A stretch of 64,000 nt of DNA from Halalkalibaculum roseum (GTDB lineage Bacteria > Bacteroidota > Rhodothermia > Balneolales > Balneolaceae). The position numbers and the translations under genes are program-made. Below the pieces are notes generated by a model that ran no database searches, was not told the DNA's origin, and saw only the letters and a list, made by a program, of their open reading frames with translations. The stretch's first letter is position 1. Each line of letters opens with the position of its first letter. The stretch is taken from assembly GCF_011059145.1 (NCBI RefSeq), contig NZ_JAALLT010000004.1, forward strand, positions 310,001-374,000, read 5' to 3'. This document shows, in pieces, positions 27,102-35,702 of this stretch.

Positions 27102-27692
27102 CTAATTAGTATCCTTCATGTAGACATCAATAAGAGCCTTGAAATCCTGGAAAGAAGGCGGATTTTGCTGCAGTTTTTCTCCGTTGATGAAAAAAGTCGG
27201 GGTGGAATCAACGCCCATCTGAACTCCCTCCTGTTTCTCCTCCATAACTGCCTGCTGGGTTTCCGCGGCATTCAGGTCTTGCTCAAACCGGTTCATATCC
27301 AAACCGATCTGTTTGGCATAACCGATAATTCGTGACTGGGCGTCACCGGAAGCCCACTGTCGCTGGTTTTCAAAAAGCATGTTGTGCATTTCCAAAAACT
27401 TCCCCTGGTTTTTAGCTGCTTCTGCTGCCCGTGCAGCCAGAGCAGCATATTGATGACTGTTCAAAGGGAAATCTTTGTATACCACTTCCAAATCATTTCC
27501 ATAGGTCTGCTTTAGGCTATCTACGATAGGATAAAAATAGGCACATGCCGGACACTGGTAGTCGCTATACTCTGTGAGTGTCAGCTTTGCGTTGGTATTG
27601 CTCTCCTGGGCAGAAGCATCATTCTGATTGCTCCCACAACTTATTACGAAGATGGATAAAAGTGCTAGTTTGAATAGTGAGGTAAGATTCAT
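27102..27692 (-). CDS. DsbA-family thioredoxin-fold lipoprotein
   Basis: The 196-residue protein has a lipobox (FVISCGSN, C19), then a thioredoxin fold of the DsbA type with active site CPAC in YQCPACAYF, a helical insert, and the cis-proline segment DSTPTFFINGEKL. It should exchange disulfides in proteins outside the cytoplasm. The CPAC dipeptide and single domain resemble Gram-positive BdbD-like and Bacteroidota DsbA lipoproteins. It heads a two-gene unit with the carbonic anhydrase homologue. Confidence 0.92.
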   Translation of the reverse strand: MNLTSLFKLALLSIFVISCGSNQNDASAQESNTNAKLTLTEYSDYQCPACAYFYPIVDSLKQTYGNDLEVVYKDFPLNSHQYAALAARAAEAAKNQGKFLEMHNMLFENQRQWASGDAQSRIIGYAKQIGLDMNRFEQDLNAAETQQAVMEEKQEGVQMGVDSTPTFFINGEKLQQNPPSFQDFKALIDVYMKDTN

Positions 27693-27791
27693 AACTGTTT
27701 TATTGATTCATTTGACGTTTTTCAGTAGAGCACCCAAAGCGGTGGTGCCCTGAACACCGGTTAAAAATAACAATGCATAATATCGTTTACA

Positions 27792-27828
27792 CGATGCTTT
27801 ATTCCAATGATTAACGAATAAAACATCG
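27792..27828. terminator. AT-rich hairpin between the M28 and DsbA-like genes
   Basis: CGATGCTTTATTC (27792-27804) pairs with GAATAAAACATCG (27816-27828) with one mismatch and an 11-base loop. It lies 25 bases past the end of the M28 gene on the minus strand and could end its transcript. No clear T-tract follows, so this is tentative. Confidence 0.4.
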
Positions 27829-27852
27829 CATTCTTTTATTCTAAAAATTGAT

Positions 27853-29517
27853 CTACTCTGGGGCAGCTTCAATCATCTCCATTCGTGCCTGCTGGAACTC
27901 ATCCCCTTCCTGCCAGCTTTGCATTTCAGTATCATTAATGATTTCATATCCGGCCTCAAAATAGAGACGTACATTCTGCACCATTCCGCTTAGGTCCCAG
28001 TACTCGTTGATTTCATCGTTAACAGAGTGGTAGTTTGCGTCAGATAGGCTGTCCACCGTAGCACTGTAGCCCTCCGGTTTGTCTACAAATTCGGTGCCCG
28101 GGTTCGGGAAAATGGCCGGTATACCCTTCTTGGCCAGAGGAAAATGGTCTGACCGATAAAAATAGCCACGGTCGGGATGAGGATCCGGTTTTACAACCCT
28201 GCCTTCTTCCTCAGCCTCGGCTTCAATCACGTCACTTACCGAATTACGTCCGTATCCGACCAATACAATATCTTTCGTCTTACCGTATACATTCATTCCA
28301 TCGAGATTGATATTTGCAGTAACATTACCGGGATGAACAGTGGGATGTTCTGCCCAATAGCTCGAGCCTAACAAACCAACTTCTTCCGCTCCTACTACCA
28401 GAAATAGTACCGACCTCTTCAAATCACCTTGTATCTGTTTGTAGGCATCTGCCATGTTCAGCAGCGCACTCACGCCTGCTGCATTATCCAGCGCGCCGTT
28501 ATTTATAGAATCTCCTTCCACAGGCTGGGTTACTCCCAGGTGATCATGATGAGCGGTAAATACCATATACTGCTCTTTAAGATCACTGTCTGAACCCTCA
28601 ATAGTAGCCAGCACATTCTTTGCGTCCTTATTGCGATAGCTCGCTTCAAGATCCAGGCTCAATCGCAGTCCGTTCATCGCAACCGGCTCAAAGTCCCTGT
28701 TCTCGGCAGCCTGAAGCTGTTCTTCCAGATCAAGACCCGCGCTGTTAAATAGCTCTGTACTAGCCTCTTCCGTCAGCCAGCCATTAAACTCGGTTGGGGA
28801 ATTTTGCATGGCTTCGTTGCCCCTCAGGTAAAATCTTTCCCGGCTCCAGCTGTTGGCCACCACGCTCCAGCCGTACCCTGCAGATGGAGTGGTATGAACA
28901 ATCAGCACACCGAGTGCCCCCATCTCCCGGGCCTTTTCGTACTTATAATCATAGCGCCCATAATAGAGGCGAGTCTCTCCCTTGAAGAGTCCGGGATCCT
29001 CATTGGGGTCGTTATTTTTTACTACCAGGATCTTGCCCTCAACATCAGTGTCTTTAAAGTCGTCCCAGTTTTCTTCAGGTGCCTGAATCCCATACCCTAC
29101 ATATACCAACTCTGCATCCTCAATGCTGACATTCTCTGCCAGGTTACTGGGCCAGGCCATAAAATCTGTGTAATAGTCAAATTCGTGAACGGTACTTCCA
29201 TTACGAGTAATCCTAACTTGCGCATCCTGTTCGGTCGTTTGTCCGATGAGCGGCACATCCTGGGTATAGCTGCCATCAGGCATTCCTCCTTCAAGCCCCA
29301 TTTCTTCAAATTTTTCGGTCAGATAATTCACTGTCTTTTCTTCACCAATCGTACCGGTACTTCTTCCCTGAAACTCATCCGAAGAGAGTACTTCAATTGG
29401 CTCCATCAGGCTTTGTTCCGTTATGCTTTCCGCAGCTTGCTCAACCGATAATTGCTGCTGACAGGCCATAGTCATTGCCAGTGTGAAAAGAAGTAGTATT
29501 GAAGCTTGTCTTATCAT
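27853..29517 (-). CDS. M28 family zinc aminopeptidase lipoprotein with PA domain
   Basis: The 554-residue protein has a lipoprotein signal (TMACQQQ, C19). A PA-type insert lies around 120-250 (DVEGKILVVKNND). The M28 metal ligands are all visible in FTAHHDHLG, NNGALDNAAGVS, GAEEVGLLGS, NINLDGMN and YRSDHFPLAKKGIPA. It should remove N-terminal residues from peptides at the cell envelope. Compare the variant M28 gene at 49766. Confidence 0.95.
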   Translation of the reverse strand: MIRQASILLLFTLAMTMACQQQLSVEQAAESITEQSLMEPIEVLSSDEFQGRSTGTIGEEKTVNYLTEKFEEMGLEGGMPDGSYTQDVPLIGQTTEQDAQVRITRNGSTVHEFDYYTDFMAWPSNLAENVSIEDAELVYVGYGIQAPEENWDDFKDTDVEGKILVVKNNDPNEDPGLFKGETRLYYGRYDYKYEKAREMGALGVLIVHTTPSAGYGWSVVANSWSRERFYLRGNEAMQNSPTEFNGWLTEEASTELFNSAGLDLEEQLQAAENRDFEPVAMNGLRLSLDLEASYRNKDAKNVLATIEGSDSDLKEQYMVFTAHHDHLGVTQPVEGDSINNGALDNAAGVSALLNMADAYKQIQGDLKRSVLFLVVGAEEVGLLGSSYWAEHPTVHPGNVTANINLDGMNVYGKTKDIVLVGYGRNSVSDVIEAEAEEEGRVVKPDPHPDRGYFYRSDHFPLAKKGIPAIFPNPGTEFVDKPEGYSATVDSLSDANYHSVNDEINEYWDLSGMVQNVRLYFEAGYEIINDTEMQSWQEGDEFQQARMEMIEAAPE

Positions 29518-29681
29518 AATGCTCTATCCTGGTATTTATCAGACCGCAATTTCTATTTATTGGCGATCTGTTTTTGTTTAATGTTCCGTTTGAAATTAAA
29601 AACTTTTCCATTTCCTATCGACTCATAAATCTGTTGCTCACATCCCTGAACCTAATGTTATACATACATTGCAAGTAGTTT

Positions 29682-31469
29682 TCAAATTTCGATCTCACCG
29701 GTTCGGTCAGCGGGGACATCCTCATTTAAAAATTTATTTTGCACATAATAACTGATTAATAAAAACAGGGCTCCAAACCCAATAAAGAGTAAGATTCTCC
29801 ATATCGCCTGAAGCTGGGATAGATCGATAAGAAATAATTTTCCCACAACTAGGAATATGGTACCCATCGCTGCCATCCTGAGATCATCTTTTTCTTTTGT
29901 CAGGCCATATATCAGCAGGGCTATGGCATAGATTCCCCAGCATACTGAAACATAGGCATGCCCATTTTCAAGTAAGGTTAATTCTGAAAGAAACCATCCC
30001 AATAGACCAAGGTGCGCCGTCAATCTGTAAATCCTCTTGCTGCTTCGGGTATCCAGCCAAACAGGGACAGCCAGTCCTACTATGCCAATGATAATCAGCT
30101 GTGTAAGGGCCGGAAGGTTAAAAACAGCCAGCTCCGGCTGATGATAGCTGGTAAACTCATTCAGCATCCAGACCGTGACGATGCCAAACAGTAGATGAGA
30201 GCTCAGTGACAGCTCTTCATCCTTATTTTTGCTGGCTATAAATCTCAAGCCTAAGCCTTCGAGTGCCAGTACGATAAACAAGAGCTCACCCTCCAGCAAC
30301 AAAAAGAATGATATGGTCAACAGGATCAATGCCGTAAAACCATGAATGGAGGCAAGTTTTATAAGTTCCACATTACGCAGCGGCAGGTACATATAGCCAA
30401 TTGCCAAAGAGTAGGCCATGGCAATAACGCCCCAAGCTTCTGTTGAGATATTCCATAGTCCCATCGAATAGAGAAAACCGGCAATTGGAACTACCAATGC
30501 CAGAAGCTGAACGGATGGGTTGCTTAGATATGCTGCATAATCATCAACCGAACCGTCTTTATTCTGAAACGTCGGATCGGGCCATTTATCCGGGCTCTGC
30601 TTTGTTAACACTTCTCTAAACACAGGGACAACCCAAAGTACTGCAAGGCATATCAAGATACCTGCTTGTAATGACAGACGGTCTGAAAAAATTGGTTCTG
30701 CCATATCAATAATGTTATTGTAAAAACCTACCAGCATAACTAAAAAGCTGCCCAGGGTCATGGTCCAAATCAATGATCTCCATCCTTTTACCACGTACAT
30801 CGCCGAAGCACCGCTAAGAATTACAGCTGTATATACAATCAATGCAGACAGACTTCCGCTGCCGGTATAGAGCATAAAAGGTGTGCCCAAACCTCCCAGC
30901 GTACCAACAACTGAAAGTATTGGTTCGTTTTGCTGAAGTGAGAGCGATAAGGATAAAAGGGTTACCACAACCATAAAAATCCAGACCACAGTTGCCGGTG
31001 CAAAACTGTAGAGCTGAAATGTTGCAAAGCCGGTTATATAAAATGTGGCAATCCCACCTCCCAGGCAGATCTGCTTCAAGGTATTTTTAGCTTCATCCAG
31101 CTGTAGCCCGGTAATGAATAATGATAAGCCGATTCCCAAACCGATCAGGCTTCGAATAGGTGGAATAAGCCAACCCTGGTCGATAGAATATTTGAATAGA
31201 AAAGCTACACCCAGCAGCAATAGCCCGATACCCAATCGCTGAAGCCAGTTTTCACCCAGCTGAATTTTATCGGTAAAAGAAGTATCCGTAACCTCCTTCT
31301 TAGGCGTAGAGGCGGACGGAGATTTCTTAAGAGTAACCTTATCAGTCTTAGAAGAGAGGGTGACAGAATCTGCTGACTCCTGATCCTGTAAAAGACTTTT
31401 GAGCGCTTTCACTTCTTTTTCAAGCCGCTGCACACGTCTTTCCAAGTTTTCCCGGCTATCCTTTTCCAT
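29682..31469 (-). CDS. DUF2339 multi-pass membrane protein
   Basis: A 595-residue protein. The first 35 residues form a coiled coil (SRENLERRVQRLEKEVKAL), a Ser/Lys-rich linker follows, then ENWLQRLGIGLLLLGVAFLF opens a run of roughly 15 or more hydrophobic segments. The NWLQRLG(I/V)xLLLxGxAFLFKY block is typical of DUF2339. The function of this family is unknown; the fold suggests a membrane scaffold or transporter. It stands alone between the M28 gene and the divergent SDR operon. Confidence 0.88.
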   Translation of the reverse strand: MEKDSRENLERRVQRLEKEVKALKSLLQDQESADSVTLSSKTDKVTLKKSPSASTPKKEVTDTSFTDKIQLGENWLQRLGIGLLLLGVAFLFKYSIDQGWLIPPIRSLIGLGIGLSLFITGLQLDEAKNTLKQICLGGGIATFYITGFATFQLYSFAPATVVWIFMVVVTLLSLSLSLQQNEPILSVVGTLGGLGTPFMLYTGSGSLSALIVYTAVILSGASAMYVVKGWRSLIWTMTLGSFLVMLVGFYNNIIDMAEPIFSDRLSLQAGILICLAVLWVVPVFREVLTKQSPDKWPDPTFQNKDGSVDDYAAYLSNPSVQLLALVVPIAGFLYSMGLWNISTEAWGVIAMAYSLAIGYMYLPLRNVELIKLASIHGFTALILLTISFFLLLEGELLFIVLALEGLGLRFIASKNKDEELSLSSHLLFGIVTVWMLNEFTSYHQPELAVFNLPALTQLIIIGIVGLAVPVWLDTRSSKRIYRLTAHLGLLGWFLSELTLLENGHAYVSVCWGIYAIALLIYGLTKEKDDLRMAAMGTIFLVVGKLFLIDLSQLQAIWRILLFIGFGALFLLISYYVQNKFLNEDVPADRTGEIEI

Positions 31470-31602
31470 TCTTTTAAACTATTTTGAATATCTAGAACAT
31501 ACGTGAAGCAGCGAATAATGACAAAACCTATTAATGAAGAATACGCGTGATTTATATATTATTTTACCTTTTTAAAAACAGTCTTACAGAGAAAGTGTAT
31601 TT

Positions 31603-32424
31603 ATGAGTTCGTTCAGGAACAAGAATATATTGGTCACCGGTGGAGCTAATGGTATAGGACGGCTTTTGAGCTTAAAAAGTCTTAGGGAAGGAGCCAAAAA
31701 CCTGGTAGTATGGGATGTTGACGAAGAATCCATGCAGGCTTTGGCTGATGAATGTAAGAAGGAGGGTTGGATCTGTCATACCTACAAAGTGGATCTTTCA
31801 GACGCCTCAGAAATAGAGAAAACCGCCACACTGGTTAAGGAAGAGATCGGTGATATTGATATTCTATTCAATAATGCAGGAATAGTGGTTGGAAAAGCAT
31901 TTCTGAATCAAAGTTCTGAGGATATTCAGAAAACGATATCTGTAAATATTGAAGCAGTGATGTTAACAGCACGAGCTTTTCTGCAGGAAATGGTTGACCG
32001 TAGGTCAGGACACATTATTAATATTTCTTCCGCCTCTTCCCTGATGGGTAACCCAAACATGTCGGTGTATGCCGCCAGCAAGTGGGCAGTGACCGGGTGG
32101 TCGGAATCCTTGCGGCTGGAAATGGAACAGACAAAGAGCAATGTTAAGATTACCACAGTACAGCCCAGCTATATTGATACAGGAATGTTTGAGGGGGTGA
32201 GGGCACCGCTATTCACACCATTTCTTGATCCCGATGAAATCACAGAAAAAATCATAAACGCAGTAAAAAATAATAAAATAATCCTCAGAGAGCCGTTTAT
32301 GGTGAAACTGACACCTTTCTTAAAAGGAGTGTTACCCACCAGGGTTTTTGATTTGTTGGCAGGTAAATTTTTTAGAGTTTATTCATCTATGGACAGGTTT
32401 ACAGGGAGGAATAGGAATGAGTAG
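31603..32424 (+). CDS. Short-chain dehydrogenase/reductase
   Basis: A 273-residue classical SDR: cofactor loop TGGANGIG, NNAG at the expected place, catalytic Ser in INISSASSLMG, and YAASK. The extended C-terminus (LREPFMVKLTPFLKGVLPTR) resembles SDRs that act on lipophilic alcohols or acyl substrates. Its stop overlaps the aldehyde dehydrogenase start by eight bases, so the two are translationally linked and may work in sequence (alcohol or ketone, then aldehyde). Confidence 0.93.
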   Translation: MSSFRNKNILVTGGANGIGRLLSLKSLREGAKNLVVWDVDEESMQALADECKKEGWICHTYKVDLSDASEIEKTATLVKEEIGDIDILFNNAGIVVGKAFLNQSSEDIQKTISVNIEAVMLTARAFLQEMVDRRSGHIINISSASSLMGNPNMSVYAASKWAVTGWSESLRLEMEQTKSNVKITTVQPSYIDTGMFEGVRAPLFTPFLDPDEITEKIINAVKNNKIILREPFMVKLTPFLKGVLPTRVFDLLAGKFFRVYSSMDRFTGRNRNE

Positions 32425-33787
32425 TATCACAGAGCTTGTTTCGAAGCAGCGCGACTTTTTCAATCAAAACACTACAAGAGATCTCGCTTTTCGCATTGAG
32501 CAGTTGAAAAAGCTGAAATCCGTGCTTAAGGATTATGAAGATGACTTACTGGAGGCTCTTAAACAAGATATTCGAAAGCCCTCTTTGGAAGCATATGGAG
32601 CCGAGATCGGTATACTCTATTGGGAGATTGACCATATCCTCAAGCACATAAAAAGTTGGGCAGAACCGGAGCGTGTAACGGGATCGCTTATCAACTTTCC
32701 ATCGAGCAACTACATTTACCCGCAACCTTATGGCGTGGCGCTGGTGATCGGAGCTTGGAATTACCCCTTATTACTGAGCCTTTCCCCTGCCCTGGGTGCC
32801 ATCGCAGCAGGTAATTGCACTATCGTCAAACCCTCGGAAATATCCGGACATACCTCCACAATTCTCGCGGAGATGATCAATTCCAACTTTGAGGATGGTT
32901 ACCTGAACGTAGTTGAGGGAGCAGTAGATACAACACAAGGGCTACTCAATGAACCCCTCGACTATATCTTTTTTACCGGCAGTACAAGGGTTGGAAAAAT
33001 CATTATGAAAAAGGCGGCTGAACAGTTGACACCACTTACGCTGGAGCTGGGAGGCAAGAGCCCCGCCATTGTCCATTCAGACGCCGATGTGGAAATTGCA
33101 GCAAAACGGATTGCATGGGGTAAATTCATCAATGCAGGACAGACCTGCGTGGCGCCTGACTACATATATGTCCAAGAAGATATTGAAGAAACTCTGCTAA
33201 AACATCTGACTGAGGAAATCAGAAACTTTTATGGATATGAACCTGAAAAAAGTCCTGACTATGCTCGAATTATAAACACAAAACATTTCAACCGGCTGAA
33301 AAAATATCTTGAGGACGGCACACTTGTTACCGGAGGTCAAACAAATGAGCAGGATCTCTTTATAGCTCCAACCGTACTAAAAAATATTGATTGGAATGAT
33401 AACATAATGCAGGAAGAAATATTCGGACCCATACTGCCTGTTATGAGTTATAAAGAACTTTCCGATATCATTGCAACCGTCAGAAGCAAGCCTTCACCTC
33501 TATCCCTTTACTTTTTTAGCGAAGATGAAAGCCTACAGGAAAAAATTATAGAAGAACTCCCATTCGGTGGCGGTTGTATCAACGACACTATAGCCCATTT
33601 GGGTAATTTGAACTTGCCCTTCGGCGGTTTAGGGCAGAGCGGTTTTGGCAGTTATCATGGAAAGAGAAGTTTTGATCTCTTTTCACATAAGAAGAGTATT
33701 GTGAAAAAACCGACCTGGCCGGATAACCCGATGCGATATGCTCCCTATTCCGGTAAATTGAAATGGTTGAAAAAGTTATTTAACTGA
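32417..33787 (+). CDS. Aldehyde dehydrogenase (ALDH3-like)
   Basis: The 456-residue protein oxidises aldehydes with NAD(P). LELGGKSPAIV holds the general-base Glu and NAGQTCVAPDYI the catalytic Cys. It lacks the N-terminal extension of larger ALDHs and resembles the ALDH3/YwdH class, which accepts medium- to long-chain aldehydes. The start at 32417 is chosen because an AGGAGGAATAGG stretch just before it provides a Shine-Dalgarno sequence; an upstream in-frame ATG at 32348 would lie deep inside the SDR gene. Spacing to the next gene is five bases. Confidence 0.95.
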   Translation: MSSITELVSKQRDFFNQNTTRDLAFRIEQLKKLKSVLKDYEDDLLEALKQDIRKPSLEAYGAEIGILYWEIDHILKHIKSWAEPERVTGSLINFPSSNYIYPQPYGVALVIGAWNYPLLLSLSPALGAIAAGNCTIVKPSEISGHTSTILAEMINSNFEDGYLNVVEGAVDTTQGLLNEPLDYIFFTGSTRVGKIIMKKAAEQLTPLTLELGGKSPAIVHSDADVEIAAKRIAWGKFINAGQTCVAPDYIYVQEDIEETLLKHLTEEIRNFYGYEPEKSPDYARIINTKHFNRLKKYLEDGTLVTGGQTNEQDLFIAPTVLKNIDWNDNIMQEEIFGPILPVMSYKELSDIIATVRSKPSPLSLYFFSEDESLQEKIIEELPFGGGCINDTIAHLGNLNLPFGGLGQSGFGSYHGKRSFDLFSHKKSIVKKPTWPDNPMRYAPYSGKLKWLKKLFN

Positions 33788-33792
33788 CCGAT

Positions 33793-34803
33793 ATGAGCAG
33801 AAAAACTTTCAAAGCACTGGTCGTTGAACAAGATGAAAACGGTGAATTTCTAAGACAGGTCAAGGAGAGACCATTATCTTCTCTTCCCGACAATGAGGTG
33901 CTGATCCGGGTCCAATATTCATCACTGAATTATAAAGATGCCCTTTCCGCTTCAGGGAATAGAGGGGTTACGCAACATTATCCTCATACTCCGGGCATTG
34001 ATGCTGCCGGCGCCGTTGAACAGAGCAGTGACAAACGGTTTAGTAAAGGTGACAAGGTCATTGTGACCAGCTATGACCTAGGACAAAACACGTCGGGTGG
34101 ATTCGGCGAGTACATCCGGGTACCCGGCGACTGGGTTGTTCCTCTCCCAAATGGATTATCGCTCCGGGAAAGTATGATTTATGGAACGGCCGGGTTTACC
34201 GCCGCCTATGGTGTATATAAGCTCAAACATAATGGTACAGAGCCGGATAGTGGAAATGTACTGGTTACCGGGGCTACCGGTGGAGTGGGCAGCCTTGCCG
34301 TGGCAATTCTCTCCAAGGAGAAGTACCGGGTCATTGCCGCAACAGGTAAGGTTGAAGAGCAGGAAAATTTTCTGAAAAGTATTGGTGCCCATGAAGTTAT
34401 TAATCGGGATAAGGTATATCCACAGTCTGATAAAGCACTGTTATCGTCACGATGGATCGGAGCCATTGATACAGTGGGCGGAAAGATGCTCGACGCCGTC
34501 ATTCGCCAGACCGGGCATAACGGTACGGTAGCCTGCTGTGGCAATGTTTTGGGACATCATTTGAATACCAGTATTTACCCGTTCATCCTAAGAGGAGTCA
34601 GCCTTATGGGTATTGATTCAGGAATATGCCTGATGTCCATGCGTAGAAAAATATGGAATCTTCTTGCCGGGGAGTGGAAACTTGATATAATGGAAGAAAT
34701 CACCAGAGAAGTTACCCTGGAGAATTTAGAACCGGAAATACAGAAAATCCTAGAGGGTAAACAAACCGGGAGAGTGCTTTTAAAGCACCGACATTCCGAT
34801 TGA
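33793..34803 (+). CDS. YhdH/YhfP-type quinone oxidoreductase (acrylyl-CoA reductase-like)
   Basis: A 336-residue zinc-free MDR protein. The N-terminal part has SSLNYKDALSASGNRGV and HTPGIDAAG; the Rossmann part has VTGATGGVGSLAVAIL and AIDTVGGKMLDAV. E. coli AcuI/YhdH reduces acryloyl-CoA to propionyl-CoA with NADPH. The position as third gene of an SDR-ALDH-YhdH unit suggests handling of reactive unsaturated acyl or carbonyl compounds. It converges on the response regulator with five bases between stops. Confidence 0.93.
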   Translation: MSRKTFKALVVEQDENGEFLRQVKERPLSSLPDNEVLIRVQYSSLNYKDALSASGNRGVTQHYPHTPGIDAAGAVEQSSDKRFSKGDKVIVTSYDLGQNTSGGFGEYIRVPGDWVVPLPNGLSLRESMIYGTAGFTAAYGVYKLKHNGTEPDSGNVLVTGATGGVGSLAVAILSKEKYRVIAATGKVEEQENFLKSIGAHEVINRDKVYPQSDKALLSSRWIGAIDTVGGKMLDAVIRQTGHNGTVACCGNVLGHHLNTSIYPFILRGVSLMGIDSGICLMSMRRKIWNLLAGEWKLDIMEEITREVTLENLEPEIQKILEGKQTGRVLLKHRHSD

Positions 34804-34808
34804 ATTGA

Positions 34809-35246
34809 TTAACTTACCCCAACTTCTCGATTTCTTGACGGTGTGGCAGAATCTTTGTTGCTTTTTTTACTATTGGCGAACGCTTTTTCAAAAGGCTTGT
34901 AAAGATCGTTGCTGGTTATGGGTTTAACCAGATAATCTGTGAAACCGGTCTTTTTAGCTCTTTCAAAATTGAAGCGATCAGAGTTTCCGGAAAGGTAAAC
35001 AACGGGCACTCGAGAGTGCTTACGTATCTCTTCCATGGCTTCGATGCCATCAATCTCTCCTTTCAAGACAATATCCATCAAAATGATATCGGGCTTAAGC
35101 TCTTTAGCCTTGACAATTGCTTCTTTTCCCGAACCCACTTTTGCAACTACTTTATGACCCATTTTCTCTATGAGACGTTCTTCTACCAGGGACAGTAACA
35201 TATCGTCCTCAACGATGAGGACTTTCTTTAACGTTTTTTCATTCAT
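34809..35246 (-). CDS. Stand-alone response regulator receiver protein
   Basis: The 145-residue protein is one receiver domain and a short polar tail, with no output domain. Acidic residues are D14 and D15, the phospho-acceptor is D58 in ILMDIVLKGEIDG, and DYLVKPIT carries the conserved Lys. The GEIDGIEAMEEI form after the Asp resembles receivers that follow hybrid or orphan kinases. No kinase gene is adjacent, so it may relay phosphate from a kinase elsewhere. Confidence 0.93.
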   Translation of the reverse strand: MNEKTLKKVLIVEDDMLLSLVEERLIEKMGHKVVAKVGSGKEAIVKAKELKPDIILMDIVLKGEIDGIEAMEEIRKHSRVPVVYLSGNSDRFNFERAKKTGFTDYLVKPITSNDLYKPFEKAFANSKKSNKDSATPSRNREVGVS

Positions 35247-35524
35247 GGGGAATCCTCTCTTCTCTTAGTACCTATTACCTCAGATTGCAAACTTTTAAGC
35301 CAACGATGAGATCTTTTTTTTTAATCTCTTGAGTATATTATTAAAAAATCTTAATGTTTCACAATTTATTTCTATAAATATGCTATTCGACAGTCTCTCT
35401 TGTGCTTTTAAATAATGAAAAGAGCTAATTTCTTCAAATAGAATCTTACAGAATAGCCCTTCATTTGGCATTATTGGAAGTCAATTAAACAATTCTAAGA
35501 TGTTCGGCTTTGTAAAACGGAGGG
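35247..35524. other. Gene-free stretch between the receiver gene and tRNA-Phe
   Basis: About 280 AT-rich bases with runs of A and T. I see no coding frame, hairpin or clear promoter for the minus-strand receiver gene here, apart from the tRNA-Phe terminator that begins at its edge. Confidence 0.6.
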
Positions 35525-35563
35525 CATAAAAAAAGCCTTGCGGTTTCGAGAACCGCAAGGCTT
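35525..35563 (-). terminator. Intrinsic terminator of tRNA-Phe
   Basis: On the minus strand, AAGCCTTGCGGTT and AACCGCAAGGCTT form a perfect 13-bp stem with a five-base loop (35533-35563), followed by a run of T. It begins five bases after the tRNA 3' end. Confidence 0.92.
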
Positions 35564-35567
35564 CGCG

Positions 35568-35640
35568 TGGGACCGGGCGGAATCGAACCGCCGACACTAC
35601 GATTTTCAGTCGTATGCTCTACCAACTGAGCTACAGTCCC
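35568..35640 (-). tRNA. tRNA-Phe (anticodon GAA)
   Basis: A 73-nt class I tRNA. Acceptor GGGACTG pairs with CGGTCCC (with one G-T or mismatched pair at the inner end), discriminator A. The D loop contains AGTTGGTAGAGC, the anticodon stem TACGA/TCGTA closes CTGAAAA with anticodon GAA, and the T arm holds GGTTCGATTCC. CCA is not encoded. It has its own promoter and terminator, so it is a single-gene transcript. Confidence 0.97.
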
Positions 35641-35656
35641 TTGCTTTTAGAGTTGC

Positions 35657-35686
35657 CAAATATAACAGCTTTTAAACTATAACAAA
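35657..35686 (-). promoter_or_regulatory. Bacteroidota-type promoter of tRNA-Phe
   Basis: Reading the minus strand, TTTG (35686-35683) is followed after 18 bases by TATATTTG (35664-35657), matching TTTG-N-TAnnTTTG. The predicted start near 35651 would leave about 10 bases before the mature 5' end at 35640. It lies between the recJ stop (35703) and the tRNA. Confidence 0.75.
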
Positions 35687-35702
35687 AGTACGCTTCCCGA
35701 TT

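Noticed and set aside
28804-29451. A 215-residue plus-strand frame
   Set aside because: It lies entirely antisense to the M28 peptidase gene, which has all its motifs, and shows no domain of its own.
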